A DNA stretch of 64,000 nt from assembly GCA_001642945.1 (NCBI GenBank), contig LGRT01000013.1, positions 124,001-188,000 on the forward strand, in the 5' to 3' direction. The notes under the pieces were generated by a model that ran no database searches, was not told the origin of the DNA, and saw only the letters and a program-made list of their open reading frames with translations. The DNA comes from Rhodobacteraceae bacterium SB2 (GTDB lineage: Bacteria > Pseudomonadota > Alphaproteobacteria > Rhodobacterales > Rhodobacteraceae). The position numbers were made by a program, and so were the translations under genes. This document shows, piece by piece, positions 18,793-27,990 of this stretch. Each line of letters starts with the position of its first letter. The first letter of the stretch is position 1.

Positions 18793-19362
18793 ATGAGTGG
18801 GTCAGAAAAGACTGTTGTTCAAACTATTATCAAACGCAAAATAAGAAATCCGGTTGATTCTGCAGATTATGCCATGCAATTGGCCGCCTTTTCGACGGTG
18901 GAACAACAGGTTTTATTGAACCAAAAAATGGATGTGCTGCAAAATAATTTACACCAGAACACTTTGGCCAGCTTATCTAACTGGATGGGAAAAACGGTCA
19001 AACTGCCCGGATCATTCACCTATTCTGGCGGCGAAGTCACCGCTTTGATCACCCCGCCAACGGGCAGTGAGAAAACAGATTTTATCGTACAAGATGCTAC
19101 AGGGGCGGAAATCTTTCGCCACAGGCTTGGCGCCCAAGATCAAGAATTCGCATGGGCAGGCACCACCTCGAAGGGCGCTGTAGCGCCGGTTGGACATTAT
19201 AATTTCGCCCTTGAAGGCTTTGCGAAAGATCAATCATTAGGAATTTCTAAACTTGCCAGTTTGCAAACCATTGAAGAAATATCGCAACCCGCTGATGACA
19301 TACTGGTCACGCTTGGAAATGGCCAAACCCTTCCGTGGAAAAACCTTACTGGTCTGCGCTAA
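18793..19362 (+). CDS. flgD: Flagellar hook-cap protein FlgD, N terminus apparently disrupted
   Basis: Resembles FlgD, the scaffold needed for hook assembly. The conserved block NPVDSADYAMQLAAFSTVEQQVL (residues 19-41) is diagnostic, followed by FlgD-like Tudor/Fn3 segments (DGxxVxxG-like parts such as GAVAPVGHYNFALEGF). At 189 residues it is short. The usual N-terminal block, of the type FLKLLTTQMxNQDPLNP, is missing in this frame. However, the +1 frame just upstream reads LLFKLLS (18812-18832), and an ACG CAA codon pair follows in the third frame, so small indels in an A-rich stretch may have broken the gene. No other flagellar gene is in the window. It may be a relic. Confidence 0.7.
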   Translation: MSGSEKTVVQTIIKRKIRNPVDSADYAMQLAAFSTVEQQVLLNQKMDVLQNNLHQNTLASLSNWMGKTVKLPGSFTYSGGEVTALITPPTGSEKTDFIVQDATGAEIFRHRLGAQDQEFAWAGTTSKGAVAPVGHYNFALEGFAKDQSLGISKLASLQTIEEISQPADDILVTLGNGQTLPWKNLTGLR

Positions 19363-19429
19363 CGCAGAAAACTTGCGCCTGCCAAAGACATCCCTTAATC
19401 GATCGGGCAGTCTGAAAGGATAAGCGCCC

Positions 19430-20311
19430 GTGCCCATAGCCAGTTTAGAGACATCTTTGCGCGAGAAAGGGCTGTTGCAAATACCCGCGCAATGGGTCGC
19501 GCTTTCGGGGGGGCGCTCAAACCGCGTTTGGCGCGTTTCACAAGCTGGCGCGCAAGATCTCTGCGTAAAACTATATCCACAAACCGCGTGGCAGAATCCG
19601 CTTTTTGCAAATGATCCTGCGGGCGAATATTATTGCCTAGAAAATCTTCACGCAGAAAAGCTTTGTCCAAAGCCATTGGGGTTGGTAGAGACGCCCCAAG
19701 GGCGCTGCTTGGTTTATCACCATCACCACGGGGTCAGTTTCAGCGATCAAACCGCGCCAGTCGGCCAGTTGCTGGCGCGCATCCATAGCCGGCCCACGGT
19801 TCCGGCCGATTCAAAAGCCATAAGACACGCGCCCTGTGGATCTAGTGAATTAAACGCCCATACTATACAAATTTTGCAACGATGCGAGGGGCCAGAGCGC
19901 GGGCTCTTAGAGCGCCTAAGGCCGACCACCCCTGTAGAAAAACTAACAAAAATAAGCCTCATTCATGCAGATCCAGTGGCAAATAATATCGTGATATCAG
20001 GCCAAACGGCCCTGATGATTGATTGGCAAAGCCCTGCTTTGGGTGATCCAATGGAAGATCTAAGCCATTTCTTATCCCCCGCAATGCAACGCCTTTATCG
20101 TGGCAAAATACTAAACGCAAAACAGCAAAAGCAGGTTTTAAACGCGTATCAAGCGCAATATCCCCGTTTCGACTTTGCGCGTTTTGAACGATTATACCCG
20201 CATTACAGCTGGCGCATTGCCGCCTATTGCCTCTGGCAAAAACAGCAAGGCAATTCAGATTATTCAGATGCGTTTGATCAAGAAGTCACGGAATTGAAGG
20301 TTAAAGCATAA
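19430..20311 (+). CDS. Phosphotransferase of the choline/aminoglycoside kinase family
   Basis: A 293-residue protein kinase-like small-molecule kinase (APH/choline kinase fold). The catalytic loop is SLIHADPVANNIVI (near residues 178-191), and the Mg-binding aspartate motif MIDWQSPALGDPMEDLSHFL follows. The N-terminal lobe has ALSGGRSNRVWRV. The substrate is unknown; choline, ethanolamine, thiamine or an amino sugar are options. The start is GTG at 19430 with AAGGA about 10 bases upstream. Its 3' end overlaps the convergent ubiB by 11 bases. Confidence 0.82.
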   Translation: MPIASLETSLREKGLLQIPAQWVALSGGRSNRVWRVSQAGAQDLCVKLYPQTAWQNPLFANDPAGEYYCLENLHAEKLCPKPLGLVETPQGRCLVYHHHHGVSFSDQTAPVGQLLARIHSRPTVPADSKAIRHAPCGSSELNAHTIQILQRCEGPERGLLERLRPTTPVEKLTKISLIHADPVANNIVISGQTALMIDWQSPALGDPMEDLSHFLSPAMQRLYRGKILNAKQQKQVLNAYQAQYPRFDFARFERLYPHYSWRIAAYCLWQKQQGNSDYSDAFDQEVTELKVKA

Positions 20312-21836
20312 GCGGCAAACAATAAACCAAGGCACCGCCCAAAGCCACCGCTCCAGAAAACAACGCCACCCGCAATAAGGTTGAGTGTGGCGCGGCCTCC
20401 TGCGCGGGTGCAGATTGCTGGATCAACGCCGCCTCAACCAAACCCGGCAGGCGGGGGCCAAAGCGCGCCAAAACGCCCGCTGCTTTGGACAAATCACGCA
20501 ATAACGCCAGCGGCCCGATACGTTTGCGAATGTAATCCTCAACCACTGGCCGCGCGACTTGCCAAATATTGATTTGCGGGTTCAAAGAGCGTGCAACCCC
20601 CTCAACCACAACCATGGTTCGCTGCAATAAGATCAGCTCGGTTCGGGTTTCCATGCCAAATTTTTGTGTTACTTCAAATAAATAACTCAGCAGGCGGCCC
20701 ATCGATATTTGCGTTGCATCCATGCCAAAAATAGGCTCGCCGACGGCGCGTAATGCCCGCGCAAATTCATCGACATCCCGATCTGCGGGCACATAGCCCG
20801 CTTCAAAATGTACCTCTGCAACGCGTTTGTAATCGCGGCGGATAAACCCATATAAGATTTCGGCATAGACCCGGCGCGTATATTCATCAATATGCCCCAT
20901 AATTCCGAAATCATACGCGATAATATCGCCATTTGCGGCCACTTTTAAATTACCCTGATGCATATCCCCGTGAAAATACCCATCGCGCAGCGCATGGCTG
21001 AGAAATAATTTTAGAACCCGATCCCCCAACTGGGCCAAATCATGCCCCGCGGCCAGCAGGGCCTCATTATCGCCCAGCGGTGCCCCTTCGGCCCAATCCA
21101 GCGTCATCACCCGGCGCCCCGATAGAGGCCACTTCACCGCAGGCAATTGAAACCCTGCATCAACACCCTGCGTATTGGCGGCAAATTCTGAGGCCGCCGA
21201 ACTTTCGAGGCGTAGATCCAATTCGCCCATCACAACGCCTTCAAAATGTGAAATCACATCCACAGGGCGCAAGCGGCGCGATGCGGGTGACAAAAGCTGC
21301 ACCATGCGGGCCGCCAAATAAAACGCATCAATATCTTTTCGGAAGGCTTTTTCGATTTTGGGACGCAGGACTTTCACCGCAACATACGCACCAGTTTCAA
21401 GCAAACGGGCTTTATGAACCTGCGCGATAGAGGCCGCGGCCACAGCCTCGCTGAATTCCGAAAACACCTGATCGGGATCTATGCCGATTTCCTCTGCAAA
21501 GCTGGCTTTAGCCTCTGCGATCGAAAATGGCGGCAGCTTATCCTGCAAAACGCGCAATTGTTGCGCCAAATCATGGCCCACTAAATCTGGCCGGGTGGAT
21601 AATATCTGACCAAATTTAATATAGGCCGGCCCCAAAGCAGACAGGGCGCGCGGGGCAGGCGGCATGGTTGCATCCCCCTTCAACCCCAACCAGGCGAAGG
21701 GCCAACCCAAAATGCGCGCGGTCACGCGCAGCGCGCGCGGAGCCTCCATCGCGTCTAACACTGCGCGCATGGCTCCCGTACGCTCAAGCGTGGCGCCCGT
21801 GCGCACCAGACGCCATATATTATGCGGGCCCCGCAT
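20301..21836 (-). CDS. ubiB: UbiB family ATPase/kinase of ubiquinone synthesis
   Basis: A membrane-associated atypical kinase of the ABC1/ADCK family that is required for ubiquinone synthesis, probably by helping to extract lipid intermediates. The 511-residue protein carries KFGQILSTRPDL (the KxGQ motif near residue 72), the alanine-rich nucleotide loop region AAASIAQVHKARL, the GDMHQGNLKV catalytic loop near 295, and YDFGIMGHI. A C-terminal hydrophobic tail (about 480-511) holds the membrane anchor. It begins one base after the ubiE stop, so the two are co-transcribed. Confidence 0.95.
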   Translation of the reverse strand: MRGPHNIWRLVRTGATLERTGAMRAVLDAMEAPRALRVTARILGWPFAWLGLKGDATMPPAPRALSALGPAYIKFGQILSTRPDLVGHDLAQQLRVLQDKLPPFSIAEAKASFAEEIGIDPDQVFSEFSEAVAAASIAQVHKARLLETGAYVAVKVLRPKIEKAFRKDIDAFYLAARMVQLLSPASRRLRPVDVISHFEGVVMGELDLRLESSAASEFAANTQGVDAGFQLPAVKWPLSGRRVMTLDWAEGAPLGDNEALLAAGHDLAQLGDRVLKLFLSHALRDGYFHGDMHQGNLKVAANGDIIAYDFGIMGHIDEYTRRVYAEILYGFIRRDYKRVAEVHFEAGYVPADRDVDEFARALRAVGEPIFGMDATQISMGRLLSYLFEVTQKFGMETRTELILLQRTMVVVEGVARSLNPQINIWQVARPVVEDYIRKRIGPLALLRDLSKAAGVLARFGPRLPGLVEAALIQQSAPAQEAAPHSTLLRVALFSGAVALGGALVYCLPLML

Positions 21837-22589
21837 CTAGATTTTCCAACCCGAATGCAAACACGCAATTCCCATGCTCAGATTGCGATATTTGGCATTT
21901 TCGAACCCCGCTTTGCGCAGCATCGATAGAAACGTGTCTTGATCGGGAAATTGCCGAATCGACTCGACAAGATATTGATAGCTGTCGCGGTCATTCGCGA
22001 TAATCTGACCCATCACTGGAATGACATTGAATGAATAGCGATCATACGCCCATTGCAGCGTGGTATTGGGAATATGTGAAAACTCAAGCACCACCAAACG
22101 CCCGCCCGGTTTCAGCACGCGAAACGCCTCATTTAAAGCCTCTTGCGGGCGTGTAACGTTGCGAATTCCAAAGCTGATCGTATACACATCAAAACAGTTA
22201 TCTTCAAATGGCAGATGCATAGCATCCCCAACCACCCAATCCAGCTGGTCGTGCATTTGCGCGGCTTCTGCGCGTTTCCGCCCTTCAATCAACATCGGTT
22301 CGGTTAAATCTAAAACCGTAGCATGGGCGCGCCCGGCTCTTTTCAAGAAGCGGAAAGAAATATCGCCCGTACCGCCCGCCACATCCAGCAGACGTTGGCC
22401 TGCGCGCGGCGCCAACCAATCCATCATCGCATCTTTCCAAAGACGATGTACGCCCCCCGACATCACATCATTCATAATATCATATTTCGAGGCAACGCTG
22501 CCAAAAACACCCTGCACAAGATCGGCTTTATCCGCCTCAGATACGGTTTCAAATCCGAAATGGGTTGTGGTTTCGCCCTGATCATTCAT
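21837..22589 (-). CDS. ubiE: Bifunctional ubiquinone/menaquinone C-methyltransferase
   Basis: The AdoMet-dependent methyltransferase that adds the C2 methyl group in ubiquinone synthesis. It shows the SAM-binding motif [16 protein letters not shown] (about residues 67-82), the family signature [20 protein letters not shown] (about 36-55) and [20 protein letters not shown]. Length, 250 residues, is normal. The gene is immediately followed by ubiB. It is divergent from mutM across a 173-base region. Confidence 0.96.
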   Translation of the reverse strand: MNDQGETTTHFGFETVSEADKADLVQGVFGSVASKYDIMNDVMSGGVHRLWKDAMMDWLAPRAGQRLLDVAGGTGDISFRFLKRAGRAHATVLDLTEPMLIEGRKRAEAAQMHDQLDWVVGDAMHLPFEDNCFDVYTISFGIRNVTRPQEALNEAFRVLKPGGRLVVLEFSHIPNTTLQWAYDRYSFNVIPVMGQIIANDRDSYQYLVESIRQFPDQDTFLSMLRKAGFENAKYRNLSMGIACLHSGWKI

Positions 22590-22762
22590 CGCAACTGCCT
22601 TTACCTTAATAAGTTGTGTTATATAGCGGAACAGCTTGAATACAATGCGGCACTTGCGTCTTTGACCATCGCGTTTTTACAATAGAGCTTATGCGCAGGG
22701 CGATCAGCGCCGCGTGCAGATTCGTAACTGCCCCAAAAGGGGCGCAACAGAAAAGCAATACC

Positions 22763-23614
22763 ATGCCCGAACTGCCTGAAGTTGAAACCGTCATGCGCGG
22801 ATTGGCGCCCGCGATGGAGGGCGATGTGATAAAATTAGCCCAGGTAAACCGGCCCGATTTGCGCTGGCCCTTTCCAACACAAATGGCAAAAAGGCTCACA
22901 GGGCAAAGAATTCAACGATTGCGCCGGCGCTCAAAATATATTCTGGCGGATTTATCTAGCGGAGAAACCCTTTTGATGCATCTGGGCATGTCGGGGCGCA
23001 TATTGGTTTCAGGTGACCCGTTGGGGCGATTTGTGCAAAACCACGCGGCCATTGGCAAACATGATCATGTGATTTTTCACATGGAAAAAGGCACCCGCGT
23101 CACCTTCAACGATCCGCGGCGCTTTGGGGCTATGGATTTGATGCAAACTGCGGCTGGCGAAAGCCATCGATTGTTGCGCGATATAGGCCCCGAACCTTTG
23201 GGAAATACTTTTGATGAACCCTATTTCTTCAATCACGTAAAAACGCGGCGCGCCCCGATCAAATCCTTAATGCTGGATCAACGCCTGGTCGCGGGTTTGG
23301 GCAATATTTATGTATGCGAAGCGCTCTTTCGTGCGGGTATTGCCCCGCATCGTGCGGGGTTTCGATTGGCCCCAAAGCGGATAAAATCGCTGGTTCCAAT
23401 TATTCGCGATGTCTTGAATGAAGCCATTGCAGCCGGTGGGTCGTCTTTGCGCGATTTTCGTCAGGCTGATGGTGAATTGGGCTATTTCCAACACCAATTT
23501 GACGTTTATGGGCGCGAAGGCGCACCGTGCAACGCATCGGGTTGCAAAAGCTTAATTCGAAGAATTCAACAATCAGGGCGCTCAAGTTTTTACTGCCCTT
23601 CCTGTCAAACCTAG
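22763..23614 (+). CDS. mutM: Formamidopyrimidine-DNA glycosylase
   Basis: A DNA repair glycosylase/AP lyase that removes 8-oxoguanine and ring-opened purines. The mature protein must start at Pro2, which fixes the start at the ATG at 22763 ([10 protein letters not shown]; Pro2 is the nucleophile and Glu3 the acid). The 283-residue protein ends in a zinc finger with cysteine pairs in CNASGC and CPSC. The conserved lysine motif ([14 protein letters not shown]) is present. The in-frame extension upstream to 22691 is not translated in family members. Confidence 0.96.
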   Translation: MPELPEVETVMRGLAPAMEGDVIKLAQVNRPDLRWPFPTQMAKRLTGQRIQRLRRRSKYILADLSSGETLLMHLGMSGRILVSGDPLGRFVQNHAAIGKHDHVIFHMEKGTRVTFNDPRRFGAMDLMQTAAGESHRLLRDIGPEPLGNTFDEPYFFNHVKTRRAPIKSLMLDQRLVAGLGNIYVCEALFRAGIAPHRAGFRLAPKRIKSLVPIIRDVLNEAIAAGGSSLRDFRQADGELGYFQHQFDVYGREGAPCNASGCKSLIRRIQQSGRSSFYCPSCQT

Positions 23615-23690
23615 AAAGAACGCATTCTGGACATGGTTTTCTTACCCATGCTATGCAAGTCATCTGTGGAAACAACCGAAAGCCTGGCGC

Positions 23691-24467
23691 ATGGCCTATG
23701 AAACGATCATTGTAACCGTTGAAGATCACGTTGCCCTGATAAAGTTAAACCGTCCGGATGCGCTGAATGCGCTGAACAATCAATTGATGCAAGAATTGGC
23801 TGAGGCGCTTGGCGAGGCACAAACCAGCGATAAAGTTCGCTGCATCGTTTTGACTGGGTCTGAAAAAGCATTCGCCGCTGGCGCAGATATAAAAATGATG
23901 AGCCAGAAAAGCTTTGTCGATGTGTTCACCGAAGATCTCTTCGCATCAGAGGCGCATAAAATCACCGCGACGCGCAAACCAATCATCGCCGCCGTATCAG
24001 GCTATGCGTTGGGCGGCGGCTGTGAATTGGCAATGATGTGTGATTTCATCATTTGTTCGGACACTGCGAAATTTGGTCAGCCCGAAATCAACCTAGGCGT
24101 ATCTCCTGGGATTGGCGGCACACAACGAATGACCCGCTCGATCGGGAAATCAAAAGCCATGGATATGTGCCTGACGGGCCGGTTTATGGAAGCCGAAGAA
24201 GCCGAAAGATGCGGGCTGGTCAGCCGCGTCGTTCCCGCAAAGAAACTGCTTTCTGAAGCGATGGCCGCCGCTGCGAAAATCGCGGAAAAATCCCAAATAA
24301 CAACAGTGGCTGTGAAAGAAATGATCAATCGGTCATACGAGACAACGCTTAACGAGGGGCTACTCTTCGAACGGCGCGTTTTCCATGCCTTATTTGCCAC
24401 CGAAGATCAAAAAGAAGGGATGGCGGCATTTCTAGAAAAACGCGAACCACAATTTCGCGACAAATAA
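23691..24467 (+). CDS. Enoyl-CoA hydratase
   Basis: A 258-residue crotonase-fold protein that hydrates trans-2-enoyl-CoA in fatty acid beta-oxidation. The oxyanion-hole segment [11 protein letters not shown] is present near residue 62, and both catalytic glutamates are there, in [12 protein letters not shown] (near 110) and [18 protein letters not shown] (near 130), so it is likely an active hydratase rather than another crotonase. It lies between mutM and rpsT and is probably transcribed independently. It fits echA/paaF-type short-chain hydratases. Confidence 0.93.
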   Translation: MAYETIIVTVEDHVALIKLNRPDALNALNNQLMQELAEALGEAQTSDKVRCIVLTGSEKAFAAGADIKMMSQKSFVDVFTEDLFASEAHKITATRKPIIAAVSGYALGGGCELAMMCDFIICSDTAKFGQPEINLGVSPGIGGTQRMTRSIGKSKAMDMCLTGRFMEAEEAERCGLVSRVVPAKKLLSEAMAAAAKIAEKSQITTVAVKEMINRSYETTLNEGLLFERRVFHALFATEDQKEGMAAFLEKREPQFRDK

Positions 24468-24581
24468 GGGATTTAACGGTTTTTTATCGCCCGAGATGCC
24501 ATTGCCCTGTTGACTCACCGCAGAAGGCAGCCTAAAGACGCCGCCTGATACTTAGCAACCCAAACCATGGGAAATTTATTT

Positions 24582-24845
24582 ATGGCCAATACGCCTCAGT
24601 CAAAAAAACGCGCCCGCCAGAATGAGCGCCGCGCTGCTGTTAACAAAGCCCGCCGCTCACGCATCCGCACATTCGTGCGCCGTGTGGAAGAAGCGCTCGA
24701 AAGCGGTGATAAAGATGCAGCCTCAGAAGCGCTTCGTGCAGCCCAGCCAGAAATGATGCGCGGCGTGACAAAGGGCATCTACCACAAGAACACGATCGCT
24801 AGAAAAATGTCGCGCCTAACGGCACGCTTGAAAGCGATTGCTTAA
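24582..24845 (+). CDS. rpsT: 30S ribosomal protein S20
   Basis: A basic 87-residue protein that binds 16S rRNA early in 30S assembly. The start at 24582 ([17 protein letters not shown]) matches the family; an ATG five codons upstream is unlikely. The C terminus [18 protein letters not shown] is typical. A strong intrinsic terminator follows 38 bases after the stop. Its position just upstream of dnaA is common in the Roseobacter group. Confidence 0.97.
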   Translation: MANTPQSKKRARQNERRAAVNKARRSRIRTFVRRVEEALESGDKDAASEALRAAQPEMMRGVTKGIYHKNTIARKMSRLTARLKAIA

Positions 24846-24882
24846 GCCTCCTACGCTTAATTATTAATCGGCGAACATGTCT

Positions 24883-24913
24883 AATGCACTGCTTTTTGCG
24901 GTGCATTTTTTTT
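24883..24913 (+). terminator. Intrinsic terminator of rpsT
   Basis: A 10-base-pair stem (AATGCACTGC at 24883-24892, and GCGGTGCATT at 24898-24907, with one G-U pair), a TTTTT loop, and an eight-base T tract at 24906-24913. It is a textbook rho-independent terminator, placed 38 bases after rpsT, and separates it from dnaA. Confidence 0.93.
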
Positions 24914-25267
24914 GCATAAATCGCTTCAAGAGATTCTTTTGACAAATCTCTGAGTCAAGTCCGAAGTTCTGTTGCCGCCCCCGTAAGTCTGTTGCTAAGG
25001 TCTACAGGCGAGTCGTGAGACCCCGGGGGGGGACTGAACAACCGCAGCAAAGCAATTATGTTAGTGGAACCATTTGGTTTCATGCTGGGGTGATATGCTG
25101 TGTGAACAGCACACCACCAAAATGTGGCAGCGTAGCTCTGCCTCAAAAAATGGCGAAGTGACTTCGCAATATTCTGTCTGTGAAAAGGCGGATGTGGTGA
25201 ATTTTCGTCGTAGGTCCACGGTTTAGCTGGTGGAAAGCGGCGCTTGGGAATGTGGGAAGCAAATTAA
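24914..25267 (+). other. dnaA upstream region, possible leader or origin flank
   Basis: A 354-base stretch between the rpsT terminator and dnaA with no gene. It contains a perfect inverted repeat GCGAAGTGACTTCGC (25153-25167), a short hairpin TGCTGTGTGAACAGCA near 25088, an imperfect repeated CTGTTGC at about 24968 and 24990, and a G-run near 25024. I see no consensus DnaA box (TTATCCACA or one mismatch), so a claim that this is oriC is not supported by the motif. The region presumably holds the dnaA promoter and a long 5' leader. Confidence 0.4.
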
Positions 25268-26641
25268 ATGACTCCAGAAAAATGGCGCGACTTACAATCC
25301 TCAATCAAACTGACAATTGGCAATAATAACTATCGAACCTGGATTGACCCGCTGAATTTTTCGCATGTGGAAGATGATGTTGCGGTGTTCGATGTGCCCA
25401 CAACGTTTTTGGGAAATTATGTAGAGCAAAATTTTGGGGATGTGATTCTACATAAGCTCAGCGAAGCGCAGGCGCAGATCCGCCGTATTCGGTTTCAAGT
25501 TGCTGCGCGTCAAACCGATATCAAAAAGCCGCTGGAAGCACCGGCACGCCAAGACACGCCAAAATCCAGCGCTGCAAAGAATGGTGGTTTCTCGTCAGAG
25601 TTTACAAGCGCGCCAATTGATGCGCGCTTCACCTTCGACACTTTTATCGTTGGAAAACCAAATGAGCTGGCATATGCGGCGTCAAAGCGCGTGTCCGAAG
25701 GTGGAGAGGTCACGTTTAACCCGCTGTTTTTATATGGAGGTGTGGGCTTAGGTAAAACGCATCTGATGCATGCCACGGCCTGGGAATTGCAAGCCCGGCG
25801 GCCAGATCTAAACGTTCTATATCTTTCGGCAGAACAATTTATGTATCGGTTCGTGCAAGCGCTGCGCGAACGCAAAATGATGGATTTCAAACAATTGTTC
25901 CGGTCGGTGGATGTATTGATGGTGGATGATGTACAATTCATAGCCGGAAAAGACAGCACCCAAGAAGAATTTTTTCACACGTTTAACGCTTTGGTCGATC
26001 AAAATAAGCAAATTATCATTTCGGCAGATCGTGCGCCGGGTGAAATTAAAGATCTGGAAGATCGTATCAAAAGCAGGATGCAATGCGGCTTGGTGGTGGA
26101 TTTGCACCCAACCGATTATGAATTGCGTTTGGGGATCCTTCAGTCGAAGGTAGAGCGGCATCAAAGTCAATATCCCGATCTGGTGATTGAGCCCAACGTA
26201 TTAGAGTTTCTAGCGTTGCGGATATCAACAAATGTACGCGTCTTAGAAGGCGCACTTACTCGGTTATTTGCTTTTGCCTCTTTGGTTGGACGGCCGATCA
26301 ATCTGGATCTGACTCAAGATTGCTTGGCAGATGTATTGCGCGCCTCCGAGCGCAAGATCACAGTGGAAGAAATCCAACGCAAAGTCTCTGAGCATTATAA
26401 CATTCGTCTGTCAGATATCATTGGTCCCAAACGCGTGCGCACCTATGCCCGCCCGCGCCAGGTGGCGATGTATTTGGCCAAACAAATGACCAGTCGCAGC
26501 CTTCCCGAGATCGGCCGCCGATTTGGGGGCCGCGACCACACAACCGTTATGCATGGCGTAAAGCGCATCGAAGAGCTCAAGATACAGGATGGGCAAGTGG
26601 CAGAAGATCTTGAAATGCTGCGCAGAACTTTAGAAGCCTAA
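25268..26641 (+). CDS. dnaA: Chromosomal replication initiator protein DnaA
   Basis: A 457-residue AAA+ ATPase that binds DnaA boxes and opens the origin. The N-terminal domain I (MTPEKWRDLQSSIKLTIG) and a linker to about residue 120 are followed by the AAA+ module: Walker A YGGVGLGKTHLMHA near residue 155 and Walker B DVLMVDDVQFIAGK near 218, then the arginine-containing sensor RVLEGALTRL. Domain IV ends with the DnaA signature GGRDHTTVMHGVKRIEEL near 417. It heads the dnaA-dnaN-recF-gyrB block on the plus strand. Confidence 0.98.
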   Translation: MTPEKWRDLQSSIKLTIGNNNYRTWIDPLNFSHVEDDVAVFDVPTTFLGNYVEQNFGDVILHKLSEAQAQIRRIRFQVAARQTDIKKPLEAPARQDTPKSSAAKNGGFSSEFTSAPIDARFTFDTFIVGKPNELAYAASKRVSEGGEVTFNPLFLYGGVGLGKTHLMHATAWELQARRPDLNVLYLSAEQFMYRFVQALRERKMMDFKQLFRSVDVLMVDDVQFIAGKDSTQEEFFHTFNALVDQNKQIIISADRAPGEIKDLEDRIKSRMQCGLVVDLHPTDYELRLGILQSKVERHQSQYPDLVIEPNVLEFLALRISTNVRVLEGALTRLFAFASLVGRPINLDLTQDCLADVLRASERKITVEEIQRKVSEHYNIRLSDIIGPKRVRTYARPRQVAMYLAKQMTSRSLPEIGRRFGGRDHTTVMHGVKRIEELKIQDGQVAEDLEMLRRTLEA

Positions 26642-26702
26642 ACCATCACAGGCGCTTACCTCTGTTTATCGCTTGGCCGTGGCAAAGATCAAAGGGTTGC
26701 AC

Positions 26703-26731
26703 TTGACGGGTTTAGCTTTAGCATCAATAAG
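26703..26731 (+). promoter_or_regulatory. Possible dnaN promoter
   Basis: TTGACG at 26703-26708 followed 17 bases later by AATAAG at 26726-26731, lying about 70 bases upstream of dnaN. The -35 is good, the -10 weak. The dnaA-dnaN gap is 158 bases, so a separate promoter is plausible. Sequence inspection only. Confidence 0.3.
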
Positions 26732-26799
26732 TAATTATTCATTGGGCACGGCCCTGCCTTAGGCAGCTGAACGGTTCGAAAAAAACAGGAGCAATTGAT

Positions 26800-27918
26800 A
26801 TGAAATTGAGCATTGAACGCAGTATATTGCTCAGAGCGCTGTCGCAAGCTCAGTCGGTTGTTGAACGCCGCAACACCATTCCTATTTTGGCAAATGTGTT
26901 GATCGAATGCGATGAAAGCACCGTCCATTTCCGAGCAACCGATTTGGATATTGAGGTGATCGACAAGACCCCTGCGCAGGTCGAGCGCCCGGGCGCCACA
27001 ACCGTCTCTGCGGTGACTCTGCACGAGATCGTGCGCAAACTTCCAGATGGCGCGTTGGTCACGCTGGCGGATGATGCCACAAAGGGGCGTTTATACGTAG
27101 AGGCTGGCCGGTCAAACTTTTCCTTGGCCACATTGCCCAAAGAAGATTTTCCAATCATGGCAAGTTCGGAATATACGGCGAATTTTTCAGCCCCGGCCGC
27201 GATGCTGCGCCGTTTGTTTGATAAATCTAAATTTGCCATTTCTACAGAAGAAACAAGATATTACCTTAATGGCGTGTACTTACATGTGGCTGATGGCGAG
27301 GGCGGGCAAACGCTGCGCTGCGTGGCAACCGATGGGCACCGCCTGGCGCGCATTGATGCGGCATTGCCAGAGGGCGCAAGCGATCTTCCCGGCGTGATTG
27401 TGCCGCGCAAAACCGTGGGTGAGTTGCGCAAATTGCTTGACGATGATGATATGCAAATCGCGGTCTCTGTTTCAGAAACCAAAATCCGCTTTGCCACACC
27501 CGAAATCACCATGACATCAAAGGTAATTGACGGAACATTTCCAGATTACACGAGGGTTATTCCGCAAAATAACACGCGGCGGCTTGAAGTGGATGCTTCT
27601 GAATTCGCAAAGGCGGTGGATCGGGTGGCAACCGTGTCTTCCGAACGCTCGCGCGCCGTTAAACTATCGCTGGATGAAGATCGCTTGGTGCTCTCGGTGA
27701 ACGCACCCGATAGCGGCGCTGCCGAAGAAGAGCTTGCAGTGGCCTATTCGGATGAGATGCTTGAAATTGGCTTTAACGCCAAATACCTGCTCGAAATCGC
27801 CAGTCAAGTTGATCGTGAGAACGCAGTTTTCATGTTTAATTCCTCTGGAGATCCAACGCTGATGCGCGAGGGCGATGATGCCAGCGCGGTCTATGTTGTT
27901 ATGCCCATGCGCGTGTAA
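26800..27918 (+). CDS. dnaN: DNA polymerase III beta sliding clamp
   Basis: A 372-residue protein that dimerises into the ring-shaped clamp that tethers polymerase III to DNA. Three similar domains of about 120 residues are visible. The N terminus MKLSIERSILLRALSQAQSV and the C terminus ending PMRV are typical of the family. AGGAG 8-9 bases before the ATG is a good Shine-Dalgarno. The gene follows dnaA and precedes recF, the classic order. Confidence 0.98.
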   Translation: MKLSIERSILLRALSQAQSVVERRNTIPILANVLIECDESTVHFRATDLDIEVIDKTPAQVERPGATTVSAVTLHEIVRKLPDGALVTLADDATKGRLYVEAGRSNFSLATLPKEDFPIMASSEYTANFSAPAAMLRRLFDKSKFAISTEETRYYLNGVYLHVADGEGGQTLRCVATDGHRLARIDAALPEGASDLPGVIVPRKTVGELRKLLDDDDMQIAVSVSETKIRFATPEITMTSKVIDGTFPDYTRVIPQNNTRRLEVDASEFAKAVDRVATVSSERSRAVKLSLDEDRLVLSVNAPDSGAAEEELAVAYSDEMLEIGFNAKYLLEIASQVDRENAVFMFNSSGDPTLMREGDDASAVYVVMPMRV

Positions 27919-27990
27919 GGCCAAGATGATCCGCATCTGCCCATGCCCCGCGGCAACGCACAACATCGCCATTGAAATCATGCGCGGGCA

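Noticed and set aside
24914-25267. Region read as oriC because it precedes dnaA
   Set aside because: No TTATCCACA-type DnaA box or near match is visible, and many alphaproteobacteria place oriC elsewhere. Position alone is not enough.
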